In this document: positions 1 to 8,533 of the stretch, piece after piece
Layout: every line of letters begins with the position of its first letter
Position numbering within the stretch: position 1 is the first letter of the stretch
Origin: Pseudomonas petrae
Lineage (GTDB): Bacteria; Pseudomonadota; Gammaproteobacteria; Pseudomonadales; Pseudomonadaceae
DNA: 64,000 nt
Direction of reading: 5' to 3'
NCBI RefSeq assembly: GCF_021728295.1
Contig: NZ_JAKJXE010000002.1
Location: 310,001 to 374,000, forward strand
Notes under the pieces: generated by a model
What the model saw: only the letters and a program-made list of their open reading frames with translations
The model's database searches: none
Told to the model about the DNA's origin: nothing
Made by a program: the position numbers and the translations under genes

Positions 1-734
1 ACTTCCGGGCTGAGCTCGGGTGTCGCGTCCTGCCAGGCGCGGTTCAGGTCCTTGCCTTGGGCGTTGGTGCGCAGATGCCCGTGGAACGAGCCATCGGGGT
101 TCATGTGTGGCACCAGATACAGGTCCGCCGAGGCCAGCAAGGCCTGCAACTCGGGGTCGTTTTCCTGCAGCCGTTCGATGATGCCTTCCATGAACCACTC
201 GGCCATGTGCTCGCCGGGGTGCTGCTGCGCGATGATCCAGATGTTGCGCTTGCCCGCCGCGCCGTCGCCCTTGCGCAGCAGCGGAATGTCACGGCCTTCG
301 ACACTCTTGCCGGTGGCCAGCAGCTCGGTGCCGGCCTTGCTCAGCGCCTGATCCACCAGCCAGTCGTGGCGCTCGCGGCTGTAGGGTTCGAAGTAGGCGA
401 ACCACACCTGGGTTTCGCTGGGCGTCAGCTCGAAGTTCAACGCCTTGCCGTCGAACTGGCTCGGCACGCGGAACCAAGTGTTCTGATCGTAGGAGGCCAC
501 TGCGTTGTAGCCGGTCCAGGCGCGGTTGTAGCTCGACTCGCCGGCGTTGCTCAGGCTGAAGCCGTGGGGCTCGCCGATGTGCAGGCCGTCAACCTTGAAG
601 TGGAACCATTGGAAATGCGGGCTTCGGGTGTCCGGGCGTATCGCCAGCTGCACCGCTTTGGGGTTGCTGGCGTCGAGCACGACGATGTTACCGCTGTCGA
701 AGTCGGCGGAGAGGGTAAGGACGGTTTGAGTCAC
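1..734 (-). CDS. M14-family zinc carboxypeptidase (cytosolic carboxypeptidase-like), 3' part missing
   Basis: The gene runs leftward off the window edge, so only about the first 244 residues are present. I start it at the GTG at 732-734, which has an AGGA Shine-Dalgarno about 8 bases upstream and gives a protein beginning MTQTVLTLSADFDSG. The first ~120 residues form the beta-rich N-terminal domain typical of cytosolic-type M14 peptidases. The catalytic part follows, with an HPGEHMAEW stretch (the H-x-x-E zinc ligands) and a VPHMNPDGS segment that should carry the third zinc-binding histidine. Family members trim C-terminal residues from peptides or proteins in the cytoplasm; the substrate here is unknown. 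The next gene leftward is outside the window. Confidence 0.85.
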   Translation of the reverse strand, partial: MTQTVLTLSADFDSGNIVVLDASNPKAVQLAIRPDTRSPHFQWFHFKVDGLHIGEPHGFSLSNAGESSYNRAWTGYNAVASYDQNTWFRVPSQFDGKALNFELTPSETQVWFAYFEPYSRERHDWLVDQALSKAGTELLATGKSVEGRDIPLLRKGDGAAGKRNIWIIAQQHPGEHMAEWFMEGIIERLQENDPELQALLASADLYLVPHMNPDGSFHGHLRTNAQGKDLNRAWQDATPELSPE

Positions 735-889
735 GGGAAAGTCCTGGTTGCGTGATTGCTAACACGAGGCCATCGGGAAGCAATCAAGACCTGGGCTGAT
801 TGCCTCGCTGGGCTGTTATGACAATTACTTTACACGCATCAGGTCGAAGGACGGCGACAGAATATTTCGCCAAAGAGTCAGGGCCGGCT

Positions 890-1429
890 TTAGCTGTAAG
901 CCTCGGCGGTGACCAGCAGGCCGCACAGCAGCATCGTCACCAGCAGCCAGCCGAAATAAACGCGCGGTCTGCGCCGATGCCAGCCGCTGGCGCCCAGAAT
1001 GGCGGCGGGTGCATACAGCGTGCGCCAGAACTGCTCGCTGTTCTGAAACGCCGCCAGGTGTCGGGGATCGGCATCGAGCCAGTGACGGAACTCGATGCGC
1101 TGACTGGCCGTGGCCTGGGGGCTTTGCAGGTGCACGTACCAGCGCAGGGCCTGAAGCAGAATCTCCCGGGCCGGATCATGTTCGGCGGGTTCGCTGACGC
1201 AACGCTCAAGCGCCGCGATCATGCAGCGTTCGACGGTGCTGGCATCCACGTCAAGCAGTTGGGCGATATCGGTGTAGGAAAGGTCGTCGAGGCGGCTCAG
1301 CAGAAACACCTGCTGAACCCTGCGCGGCAGTCGCTGCAGCCGGCGTCGGTACAGGTCGGTTTCGGCGCTTGCGCCCAGCGTAGGCGCAAGGGCGGAGGCG
1401 GTCATCAACGAGTCGAGCGGCTGAGTCAT
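890..1429 (-). CDS. Sigma-70 region 4-like HTH / DUF4880 (FecR N-terminal-like) protein with C-terminal membrane anchor
   Basis: This 179-residue protein combines pieces normally found in two separate proteins. Residues ~25-80 look like sigma-70 region 4 (LPRRVQQVFLLSRLDDLSY followed by a helix-turn-helix with DVDASTVERC). Residues ~90-145 resemble the DUF4880 N-terminal domain of FecR-type anti-sigma regulators (a W-rich segment around RHWLDADPRHLAAFQ). The C-terminus has one hydrophobic span (WLLVTMLLCGLLVTAEA). There is no sigma region 2, so it cannot be a complete ECF sigma factor. The start is the ATG at 1427-1429; the frame stays open upstream but runs into the PrrF terminator, so longer versions are not credible. 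The Shine-Dalgarno is weak. A role in iron or cell-surface signalling is only inferred from the FecI/FecR-like parts and the nearby PrrF RNA. Confidence 0.7.
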   Translation of the reverse strand: MTQPLDSLMTASALAPTLGASAETDLYRRRLQRLPRRVQQVFLLSRLDDLSYTDIAQLLDVDASTVERCMIAALERCVSEPAEHDPAREILLQALRWYVHLQSPQATASQRIEFRHWLDADPRHLAAFQNSEQFWRTLYAPAAILGASGWHRRRPRVYFGWLLVTMLLCGLLVTAEAYS

Positions 1430-1653
1430 GGCGTCTTGCTCACTGTTTGAATAGCGGCGGTCGCGGAAAACAATGGGGTGTGTTCGGATTTTTTGGAAGC
1501 TTTTACTGAATGTGTCAGTTTTTGACAGCAGCGACGGTTCATCGCTCGATCCATTTGCTATGATGCGCGCCATCGAAAGACAGATCACTGTCGAACCTTC
1601 TTCATTAGCCTGAAGACGCAACACCCGGCCGAACCCAGACCCGAAAAGGGCAT

Positions 1654-1682
1654 AAAAAAAAGACCCGGCAATAAGCCGGGTC
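1654..1682 (-). terminator. Rho-independent terminator of prrF
   Basis: On the minus strand GACCCGGC (1675-1682) and GCCGGGTC (1662-1669) form a perfect 8-bp stem with a 5-base loop, followed by eight U residues (1654-1661). Confidence 0.93.
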
Positions 1683-1766
1683 AAAAACCGTGATTAGCCT
1701 GATGAGGAGATAATCCGAAAGCCGACCTAAGGCTTCTGGGTTACCAACCAGTCTCGCGACCGGTTG
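1654..1766 (-). ncRNA. prrF: PrrF-type iron-responsive small RNA
   Basis: The minus strand carries an RNA of about 113 bases with the layout of Pseudomonas PrrF. A 5' stem-loop lies at 1745-1766 (9-bp stem, GCGA loop). The highly conserved core at 1688-1716 (minus strand ATTATCTCCTCATCAGGCTA and onward) is the part that base-pairs with target mRNAs. A GC-rich terminator closes it at 1654-1682. It is preceded by a -35/-10 pair overlapped by a Fur-box-like sequence. PrrF RNAs are made when iron is scarce and, with Hfq, repress mRNAs of iron-containing proteins such as sodB and TCA-cycle enzymes. Whether this is the prrF1 or prrF2 locus cannot be told here. It sits between the Lrp-type gene and the sigma-4/DUF4880 gene, all on the same strand. 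Confidence 0.9.
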
Positions 1767-1768
1767 CG

Positions 1769-1800
1769 CTCAATAATAATCATTCCCATTTGAGAGTCAA
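1769..1800 (-). promoter_or_regulatory. prrF promoter with overlapping Fur box
   Basis: On the minus strand TTGACT (1795-1800) is followed after 16 bases by TATTAT (1773-1778), placing +1 near 1766. A 19-base stretch at 1769-1787 (GGGAATGATTATTATTGAG) matches the Fur consensus GATAATGATAATCATTATC at about 12 of 19 positions and covers the -10. This fits repression by Fe-Fur. Confidence 0.75.
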
Positions 1801-1876
1801 TGCTTTTTTCGCGCCCCAGTGAAAATAGCTTTTGCCCGTGGGCGGTTCCTGCTTCGCCTCTCAGTCAATCGGCATA

Positions 1877-2344
1877 TCAGTCGATCGGCAATTCTGTCGT
1901 GCGCTTCACCACACTCATTGCAATGTTCGAATGCGCCTCCTGCACATGGGGGCTTTGCAACAGGTGGTCGCGCAAAAAGCGCTCGTAGCTGGCGATGTCC
2001 TGCACCACCACCTTGAGCAGGAAATCCATGTCCCCGGCCATGGTGTAGCACTCCAGCACTTCGCGAAATCCGGTGATCGCCTCCTCGAACTCCGTCAGGT
2101 ACTTGCGCCCGTGCCCGGACAGCTTGACGTCGACGAACACGGTCATGGTCAGCCCGAGTTTGGCCGGGTTGAGCAGGGCGACCTTGCGCTCGATGATGCC
2201 TTCTTCTTCCAGACGATTGATGCGCCGCCAGCAGGGCGATTGCGAGAGTTCGACGCGCTCGGCGATCTCGGCGGCGGAGAGATTGGCGTCGTGCTGCAAC
2301 AGACGGAGAATCTTGCGATCGATGGGGCTGAGCTTAACCTGCAT
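1877..2344 (-). CDS. Lrp/AsnC-family transcriptional regulator
   Basis: A 155-residue protein of normal Lrp/AsnC length. Residues ~5-65 are the N-terminal winged HTH (LSPIDRKILRLLQHDANLS, then a recognition helix SQSPCWRRINRLEEEGII). The rest is the RAM/ligand-binding domain, with GHGRKYLTEFEEAITG and CYTMAGDMDFLLKVVVQD. I start at the ATG 2342-2344, with an AAAGGG Shine-Dalgarno. The gene is divergent from the indolepyruvate oxidoreductase gene across a 211-bp gap, and Lrp-type proteins often control the divergent amino-acid catabolic gene, so it is a good candidate regulator of that enzyme and of itself. Family membership is clear; the effector amino acid is not visible. Confidence 0.92.
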   Translation of the reverse strand: MQVKLSPIDRKILRLLQHDANLSAAEIAERVELSQSPCWRRINRLEEEGIIERKVALLNPAKLGLTMTVFVDVKLSGHGRKYLTEFEEAITGFREVLECYTMAGDMDFLLKVVVQDIASYERFLRDHLLQSPHVQEAHSNIAMSVVKRTTELPID

Positions 2345-2555
2345 GAATTGACCCTTTTTTATTCTTGAATGGGAACGGGCATGCACGATATGAGCAGATT
2401 CTCGCCAATTTAGGAAGAAAAAGCCTGCGCCGGGCAGGCAGTATTTTGTCTGTGACCGTTGGGCTGAACCGTCCTGGCGGCGAGGCGCTGGCAAGGCTGC
2501 AAAAGCCGTTGGCGCCGCATTCAAAACGCACTAATAAAAACAAAGGAGTGCCTGA
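2345..2555. promoter_or_regulatory. Divergent promoter region, lrp-like gene / indolepyruvate oxidoreductase
   Basis: This gap must hold both promoters. It contains an AT-rich block near 2348-2370 and a short hairpin (GCCTGC 2423-2428 with GCAGGC 2434-2439). A strong AAAGGAG ribosome binding site precedes the ATG at 2556. I could not pick out a convincing sigma-70 -35/-10 pair or a clear Lrp box. Confidence 0.4.
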
Positions 2556-5500
2556 ATGTCCCTGGCTGATATTCGTCTGGACGATAAGTACCGACTCGCA
2601 ACCGGCAATCTGTACCTGACCGGAACCCAGGCGCTGACCCGCCTGCCGATGCTGCAGAAACAGCGCGACGAAGCCCGCGGGCTCAACACCGCCGGGTTTA
2701 TCTCCGGCTACCGTGGCTCGCCGTTGGGCAACCTCGACAAGAGCCTGTGGGACGCCAAGGATTATCTCCAGCAGAACGCCATTCATTTCCAGCCCGGCGT
2801 AAACGAAGAACTCGCCGCCACGGCGGTCTGGGGCAGTCAGCAAGTCAATCTGTTCCCCCACGGCAAATACGACGGCGTCTTCGCCCTCTGGTACGGCAAA
2901 GGCCCGGGCGTTGATCGCTGCGGCGATGTGTTCAAGCACGGCAACTCGGCCGGCGTCGCCGAAAATGGGGGCGTGCTGATCCTCGCTGGCGACGACCATG
3001 GCTGCAAATCCTCAACCATCGCGCACCAGAGCGAACACGCCTTCATCGCCTCGATGATCCCGGTGCTGAACCCCAGCAACGTCCAGGAAATCCTTGATTA
3101 CGGCATCATCGGCTGGGAGCTTTCACGCTACAGCGGTTGCTGGATGGCGATGAAGACCATCGCCGAAAACGTCGATTCCTCGGCCGTGGTCGAAGTCGAT
3201 CCGCTGCGCATCCAGACGCACATCCCGGAAGACTTCCAGATTCCCGAAGGCGGCCTGCACATTCGCTGGCCCGATCCGCCGCTCGCCCAAGAGGCGCGGC
3301 TCAATACTTACAAAATCTACGCCGCCCGCGCGTTCGCCCGGGCCAATAACCTCAACAAGGTGGTCATCGATTCGCCGCAGCCGCGCCTGGGCATCATCAC
3401 CACCGGCAAGTCGTACCTCGACGTGCGTCAGGCCCTGGAAGAACTGGGTATCGACGAGGACCTGTGCGCTTCGGTGGGCATTCGTGTGCTGAAGGTTGGC
3501 ATGAGCTGGCCGCTGGAGCCGGTGTCGGTGCACGGCTTCGCTGAAGGGCTGGATGAAATCCTTGTGGTCGAGGAAAAACGCAGCGTGATCGAGGATCAGC
3601 TCACCGGGCAGCTATACAACTGGCCGGTGGATCAGCGTCCTCGTGTGGTCGGTGAATTCGATGAAGAGGGCCGTTCGCTGTTGCCCAACCTGGCCGAACT
3701 GACGCCGGCGATGATTGCCCGGGTCATCGCCAAACGCCTTGCGCCGATCTACAGCAGCCCGAAAATCGACGCGCGCCTGCAGTTTCTGGCCGACAAGGAA
3801 AAGGCCCTTGCTGCGCCGCTGTTCAACACCCAGCGCACCCCGCATTTCTGCTCGGGCTGCCCGCACAACACCTCGACCCGCGTACCGGAAGGCAGTCGCG
3901 CCCTGGCCGGTATCGGCTGTCATTACATGACCATCTGGATGGACCGGGAAACCGAGACCTTCACCCAGATGGGCGGCGAGGGCGTGACCTGGATCGGCCA
4001 GGCGCCATTCACCGAGACGCCCCACGTGTTCCAGAACCTTGGCGACGGCACCTACTTCCACTCCGGGCACCTGGCGCTGCGGGCGGCGGTCGCTTCCAAG
4101 GTCAACATCACCTACAAGATCCTCTACAACGACGCCGTCGCGATGACCGGCGGGCAGCCCATCGACGGCGTGCTGCGGGTGGATCAGCTCAGTCGGCAGG
4201 TGTTCAACGAGGGCGTGCAGCGCATTGCGCTGGTCTCGGACGAACCCGAGAAATACCCGAGCCGCGATCAGTTCGCGCCGATCACCACCTTCCACCACCG
4301 CAGCGACCTGGACGCCGTGCAGCGTGAGTTGCGTGAGTTCAAAGGCGTGTCGGTGATCATCTATGACCAGACCTGCGCCACGGAAAAGCGCCGTCGCCGC
4401 AAACGCGGCACGATGGTCGATCTGGATAAACGCGCCATCATCAACCCGGCCGTGTGCGAAGGCTGCGGCGATTGCGGCGTCAAGTCGGGCTGCCTGTCGG
4501 TGCTGCCGAAGGAAACCCCGGAAGGGCGCAAGCGCGAAATCGACCAGAGCGCGTGCAACAAGGACTTCAGCTGCGTCGAGGGTTTCTGCCCAAGCTTCGT
4601 GACCGTGCATGGCGGCAAGCTGCGCAAGCCGCAGTTGCCCAAGCAGGCCCAGGCGTTCGCTGAATTGCCGCAGCCGACACTGCCGAGCCTCACTCAGCCT
4701 TACAACATTCTGCTGCCGGGCGTCGGCGGAACGGGCGTGACCACCGTCGGTGCGATGCTCGGTTACGCAGCCAATCTGGAAGGCAAAGGCTGCAGCGTGC
4801 TCGACCAGGCGGGTCTGGCGCAGAAGTTCGGCCCGGTGGTCAGCCACATTCGCATCGCCGCGCGGCAGGAAGATCTGTTTGCCGTGCGCATTGCCGCCGG
4901 TGAGGCACATCTGCTGCTCGGTTGCGACCTGCTGGTGGCGTCCGGCCCCGATGCCATCGCCAAGCTCAACAGCGCGAAAACCCATGCGGTGATCAACAGT
5001 CAGCAGACGCCGACCGCCGAATTCACCCGTAACCCCGACGCCGATTTCCCGGCCGAAGCGATGATGCAGACCATCCGCGAAGCCGTCGGCGCTGAAAAAA
5101 CGCACTTTGTGCAAGCGACGGACCTGGCGACCAAACTGATGGGCGACAGCATTGCCAGCAACCTCTTTATGCTGGGTTATGCCTTCCAGCTGGGACTGAT
5201 TCCGTTGACCTCTGCGGCCATTGAAAAAGCCATCGAGCTTAACGGCGTGGCGGTCAATCTGAACCAGCAGGCGTTCCTGTGGGGGCGTCGTGCAGCGTTC
5301 GACTTGCGAGCGGTACAGGCGGCCGCCAATCCGCAGACCCAGCCAACGCCGGACCCTGAGCACCTGACTCTGGAAGAGCGCGTCACGCGCAACGTCCACG
5401 GCTTGATCGCCTATCAGAATGGGGCGCTGAGCGAGCGCTACCTGACGCTGGTCAATCGTGTGCGGGATGCCGAAGCACGGCTGTTCCCGGGCCAGCCGCC

Positions 5501-6041
5501 TGCGCTGACAGAGGCAGTGGCGTTCAACTACTTCAAGCTGCTGGCCTACAAGGACGAGTACGAAGTGGCGCGGCTGTACAGCAACGGCGACTTCACCCGT
5601 CAGCTGCAAGCGCAGTTCGAAGGCGATTACCGCATCGAGTTTCACCTGGCACCGTCCTGGCTGGCCAAGCGCGACCCGAACAACGGCACCCCGCGCAAAC
5701 GCAGTTTCGGGCCGTGGATGCTGAAGGCGTTCGATGTGCTGGCGCGCTTCAAATTCCTGCGCGGCACGGTGCTCGATCCGTTCGGCCGCAGCGTCGAGCG
5801 TCGTCAGGAACGCGAGTTGATTGATGCTTATGTGGGCGACATCGAGCTGATCCTCGGCCACCTGAGCGCAGGCAACCGGCACACCGCGCTGAACCTGGCG
5901 CGCCTGCCGGAGCGCATTCGCGGTTATGGTCACGTCAAGGAAAGCGCCATGAAAGCAGCGGCACTGCAGGCGGCACGGATGCGCCAGAGTCTGGTCAGTG
6001 GCGAGGTTGAAGTGCTGAAGCTGTATGAAGTAGCGGCGTGA
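2556..6041 (+). CDS. Indolepyruvate ferredoxin oxidoreductase, alpha-beta fused form
   Basis: A single 1161-residue protein carries all parts of a 2-oxoacid:ferredoxin oxidoreductase of the indolepyruvate/aryl-pyruvate class, which decarboxylates transaminated aromatic (or branched) amino acids to acyl-CoA and passes electrons to ferredoxin. The N-terminal TPP-type domain (to ~400) has the RGSPLGNLD stretch. A cysteine-containing segment CSGCPHNTSTR lies near residue 431. The TPP-binding domain follows, with GDGTYFHSGH and NDAVAMTGG. A ferredoxin-like cysteine cluster CEGCGDCG...C is near 633. A nucleotide-fold gamma-type domain begins near 721 (GVGGTGVTTVG), and a long C-terminal domain ends the protein. 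The ATG has an AAAGGAG ribosome binding site. The divergent Lrp-type gene is the likely regulator. The exact oxoacid substrate is inferred from the family only. Confidence 0.93.
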   Translation: MSLADIRLDDKYRLATGNLYLTGTQALTRLPMLQKQRDEARGLNTAGFISGYRGSPLGNLDKSLWDAKDYLQQNAIHFQPGVNEELAATAVWGSQQVNLFPHGKYDGVFALWYGKGPGVDRCGDVFKHGNSAGVAENGGVLILAGDDHGCKSSTIAHQSEHAFIASMIPVLNPSNVQEILDYGIIGWELSRYSGCWMAMKTIAENVDSSAVVEVDPLRIQTHIPEDFQIPEGGLHIRWPDPPLAQEARLNTYKIYAARAFARANNLNKVVIDSPQPRLGIITTGKSYLDVRQALEELGIDEDLCASVGIRVLKVGMSWPLEPVSVHGFAEGLDEILVVEEKRSVIEDQLTGQLYNWPVDQRPRVVGEFDEEGRSLLPNLAELTPAMIARVIAKRLAPIYSSPKIDARLQFLADKEKALAAPLFNTQRTPHFCSGCPHNTSTRVPEGSRALAGIGCHYMTIWMDRETETFTQMGGEGVTWIGQAPFTETPHVFQNLGDGTYFHSGHLALRAAVASKVNITYKILYNDAVAMTGGQPIDGVLRVDQLSRQVFNEGVQRIALVSDEPEKYPSRDQFAPITTFHHRSDLDAVQRELREFKGVSVIIYDQTCATEKRRRRKRGTMVDLDKRAIINPAVCEGCGDCGVKSGCLSVLPKETPEGRKREIDQSACNKDFSCVEGFCPSFVTVHGGKLRKPQLPKQAQAFAELPQPTLPSLTQPYNILLPGVGGTGVTTVGAMLGYAANLEGKGCSVLDQAGLAQKFGPVVSHIRIAARQEDLFAVRIAAGEAHLLLGCDLLVASGPDAIAKLNSAKTHAVINSQQTPTAEFTRNPDADFPAEAMMQTIREAVGAEKTHFVQATDLATKLMGDSIASNLFMLGYAFQLGLIPLTSAAIEKAIELNGVAVNLNQQAFLWGRRAAFDLRAVQAAANPQTQPTPDPEHLTLEERVTRNVHGLIAYQNGALSERYLTLVNRVRDAEARLFPGQPPALTEAVAFNYFKLLAYKDEYEVARLYSNGDFTRQLQAQFEGDYRIEFHLAPSWLAKRDPNNGTPRKRSFGPWMLKAFDVLARFKFLRGTVLDPFGRSVERRQERELIDAYVGDIELILGHLSAGNRHTALNLARLPERIRGYGHVKESAMKAAALQAARMRQSLVSGEVEVLKLYEVAA

Positions 6042-6047
6042 AGAATG

Positions 6048-6072
6048 GGAGGAGGTCGTTCAGGCCTCCTCC
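6048..6072 (+). terminator. Possible terminator hairpin after the indolepyruvate oxidoreductase gene
   Basis: GGAGGAGG (6048-6055) can pair with CCTCCTCC (6065-6072) just after the stop codon. The T-run that follows is poor (TATTTCGT), so this may be a stabilising hairpin rather than a true intrinsic terminator. Confidence 0.35.
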
Positions 6073-6093
6073 TATTTCGTGTCGACTGGCGCT

Positions 6094-6530
6094 TTCCCGG
6101 CTAAAGCCGGTCCCACAATTCGAGTTCACTCCTATCTCACTGGCTGCGCGCGATGCTTTAGTAGGACCGGCTTTAGCCGGGAAGAGGCCGGTATTGCCAC
6201 CCCGATTTCTCGGTGTCATGACCGACGTCTTCCCGGCTAAAGCCGGTCCTACATTCGTGTTCGCGCCGAATCTCCGGTGGATGCACGCGATGCTTTTAGT
6301 GGGACCGGCTTTAGCCGGGAAGAGGCCGGTATTGCCAGCCTCGATTTCGTGGTGTCATGACCGACGTCTTCCCGGCTAAAGCCGGTCCTACATTCGTGTT
6401 CGCGCCGAATCTCCGCTGGATGCACGCATTGTTTTAGTGGGACTGGGTTTAGCCGGGAAGAGGCCGGTATTGCCATCCTCAATTTCGCGGTGTCATGACC
6501 GACGTCTTCCCGGCTAAAGCCGGTCCTGCA
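6094..6530. repeat. REP/BIME array: seven alternating palindromic units, partly in ~139-bp tandem repeats
   Basis: Copies of a REP core (TTCCCGGCTAAAGCCGGTCC or its reverse complement) occur near 6094, 6164, 6230, 6301, 6370, 6440 and 6508, in alternating orientation. The intervening sequence also repeats: the block starting GGTGTCATGACCGACGT occurs at 6212, 6351 and 6489, giving periods of 139 and 138 bp. The copy near 6440 has decayed (GGACTGGGTTTAGCCGG). The array fills the gap between two convergent operons. Confidence 0.9.
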
Positions 6531-6556
6531 TTAGATTGCAGCCAGCCAGCGGCAGA

Positions 6557-8533
6557 TCATTCGCCGTCCACCACAGCGGCCAGCTCCACCAGCACCGTCC
6601 CTTCCTTGACCATCTCGCCTTCGGCGCAATACAGCGCTGCAACGGTGCCCGCCGTGTTCGCGCGGATGCTGTGTTCCATCTTCATCGCTTCCAGCACCAC
6701 CAGCGGCGTGCCGATCTGCACCTGTTCGCCCACGCTGACCAACACCCGAACGATGCTGCCGTTCATGGGCGCGGTGAGTCCGCCCTGGTGGCCGTGGCTC
6801 GAATCCACTTCGGCAATCGGGTCAACCGGGCGGATCGCGTGCAGGTCGCCCTGCCAGCGCAGGTACAGGGTGTCGGCCCGACGGATTGCAATTGTCTGCC
6901 GGCGCACGCCGTCCTGCTCGATCAACAAGCGCTCGCCGTTCAGCCGAACGCCGTGCGGCGGATCACCGCGCAGCACAATGCTTCGGCTCTGCGTACCACA
7001 CGCCAGGTGCAACGTCACTTCGCCAGGGCCGCCGAGGCGCAGACCGTTGCGGGTCGACCAGGGCGAATGGGTATCGTCGGTTCTGACGGTCACTGGCGCG
7101 GTGTTCAGGTACGCCTGCGCCGCCAACTGCCAGAACTCCTCCGTCAAGCCCTCGTCCGGCGGCAGCAGATCGTCCTGATAACGAGGGATGAACCCGGTGT
7201 CCAGCTCCGCTTCGGCGAAGGCCGGGTGCGCGATGATGCGGCGCAGAAACGCGAGGTTAGTGCGCAGACCGCCGATGGCGAATTCGTCGAGCATCGCCAG
7301 CAATCGCAAGCGCGCTTCTTCGCGGGTCTCGCCCCAGGCAATCAACTTGCCGAGCATCGGGTCGTAGAACGGCGAAATTTCGTCACCTTCCGCCACGCCG
7401 CTGTCCACGCGACGCCCCGGCCCCGAGCCCGATTCGCGATACAAGTCCAACGTCCCGGTGGCAGGCAGAAAATCGTTGGCGGGGTCTTCGGCATACAGCC
7501 GCACTTCAATCGCGTGGCCGTTCAGCGGGACTTCGGCCTGGGTGATCGGCAGCGGCTCGCCCTGAGCCACGCGAATCTGCCAGGCCACCAGGTCCAGCCC
7601 GGTGATCGCTTCGGTCACCGGGTGCTCGACCTGCAAACGCGTGTTCATTTCCATGAAGAAGAAATCGCCCCGGGCGTCCAGCAGAAACTCCACCGTGCCG
7701 GCGCCAACGTAACCGATCGCCTGAGCCGCACGCACGGCCGCTTCGCCCATGGCCTGACGCATCTGCGGTGTCAGGCCCGGTGCGGGGGCTTCTTCGACGA
7801 CCTTCTGATGACGGCGCTGGATCGAACAGTCGCGCTCGTTGAGGTACAGGCAGTGGCCGTGCTGGTCGGCAAACACCTGAATCTCCACGTGGCGCGGCTT
7901 GAGCACGTATTTTTCGACGAGCATGCGGGAATCGCCAAACGAGGACTGTGCCTCGCGTTGCGCCGACGCCAGCGCTTCGGCCAGATCCTCCTCTCGCTCG
8001 ACCACCTTCATGCCCTTGCCGCCACCGCCGGCCGTGGCCTTGAGCAGCACGGGGTAGCCAATGCGGGCGGACGCTTCGCGGAAGGTCGCGGCGTCCTGCG
8101 CGTCGCCGTGATAACCGGGCACCAACGGCACGCCAGCGGTTTCCATCAGCGACTTGGCCGCCGATTTGCTGCCCATGGCGTCAATGGCCGAGGCGGGCGG
8201 GCCGAGGAAAATCAGGCCGGCCTGTTCCACGGCGCGGGCAAAGCCTGCGTTTTCCGAGAGAAACCCATAACCGGGGTGGATGGCCTGGGCGCCACTGGCC
8301 CTGGCGGCCTCGATCAGCTTGTCGATTTGCAGGTAGCTCTCGCTGGCCTTGCTGCCACCGAGGTTCACCGCGATGTCAGCCTCGCGGACGTGCCGCGCAT
8401 TGCTGTCGGTGGCGCTGTGCACGGCAACGGTGGTCATTCCCATGGCCTTGGCCGTGCGCATGACCCGGCAGGCGATTTCGCCACGGTTGGCGATCAGCAC
8501 CGAATTCAGCGGTTGTGTGTGCGGGACGCTCAT
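6557..8533 (-). CDS. liuD: Methylcrotonyl-CoA carboxylase, biotin-containing alpha subunit
   Basis: A 658-residue biotin carboxylase plus biotin carrier protein. With the beta subunit it carboxylates 3-methylcrotonyl-CoA to 3-methylglutaconyl-CoA in leucine and isovalerate breakdown. The biotin carboxylase N-domain starts with NSVLIANRGEIACRV. The ATP-grasp part has a glycine-rich loop (KATAGGGGKGM) and the FFMEMNTRLQVEHPVTE signature. The C-terminus carries the biotinyl domain with EAMKMEH, whose lysine is biotinylated. The ATG at 8531-8533 overlaps the liuC stop by one base and has an AAGGAGAG ribosome binding site, so the two are translationally coupled. It is the last gene of the liuABCD operon. 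Confidence 0.95.
   Translation of the reverse strand: MSVPHTQPLNSVLIANRGEIACRVMRTAKAMGMTTVAVHSATDSNARHVREADIAVNLGGSKASESYLQIDKLIEAARASGAQAIHPGYGFLSENAGFARAVEQAGLIFLGPPASAIDAMGSKSAAKSLMETAGVPLVPGYHGDAQDAATFREASARIGYPVLLKATAGGGGKGMKVVEREEDLAEALASAQREAQSSFGDSRMLVEKYVLKPRHVEIQVFADQHGHCLYLNERDCSIQRRHQKVVEEAPAPGLTPQMRQAMGEAAVRAAQAIGYVGAGTVEFLLDARGDFFFMEMNTRLQVEHPVTEAITGLDLVAWQIRVAQGEPLPITQAEVPLNGHAIEVRLYAEDPANDFLPATGTLDLYRESGSGPGRRVDSGVAEGDEISPFYDPMLGKLIAWGETREEARLRLLAMLDEFAIGGLRTNLAFLRRIIAHPAFAEAELDTGFIPRYQDDLLPPDEGLTEEFWQLAAQAYLNTAPVTVRTDDTHSPWSTRNGLRLGGPGEVTLHLACGTQSRSIVLRGDPPHGVRLNGERLLIEQDGVRRQTIAIRRADTLYLRWQGDLHAIRPVDPIAEVDSSHGHQGGLTAPMNGSIVRVLVSVGEQVQIGTPLVVLEAMKMEHSIRANTAGTVAALYCAEGEMVKEGTVLVELAAVVDGE

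Noticed and set aside
1430..1684. N-terminal extension of the sigma-4/DUF4880 gene
   Set aside because: It runs through the PrrF terminator and has no domain-like sequence; the ATG at 1427-1429 gives a complete protein.
3612..5933. Long antisense reading frame (773 codons) opposite the indolepyruvate oxidoreductase
   Set aside because: Its codons are the mirror of a well-conserved gene, its composition (His/Gln/Arg rich) is not protein-like, and no motif is seen. GC-rich DNA leaves such frames open.
6094..6530. Possible CRISPR array
   Set aside because: Repeats alternate in orientation, have identical spacers and a REP palindrome core; no cas genes are near.
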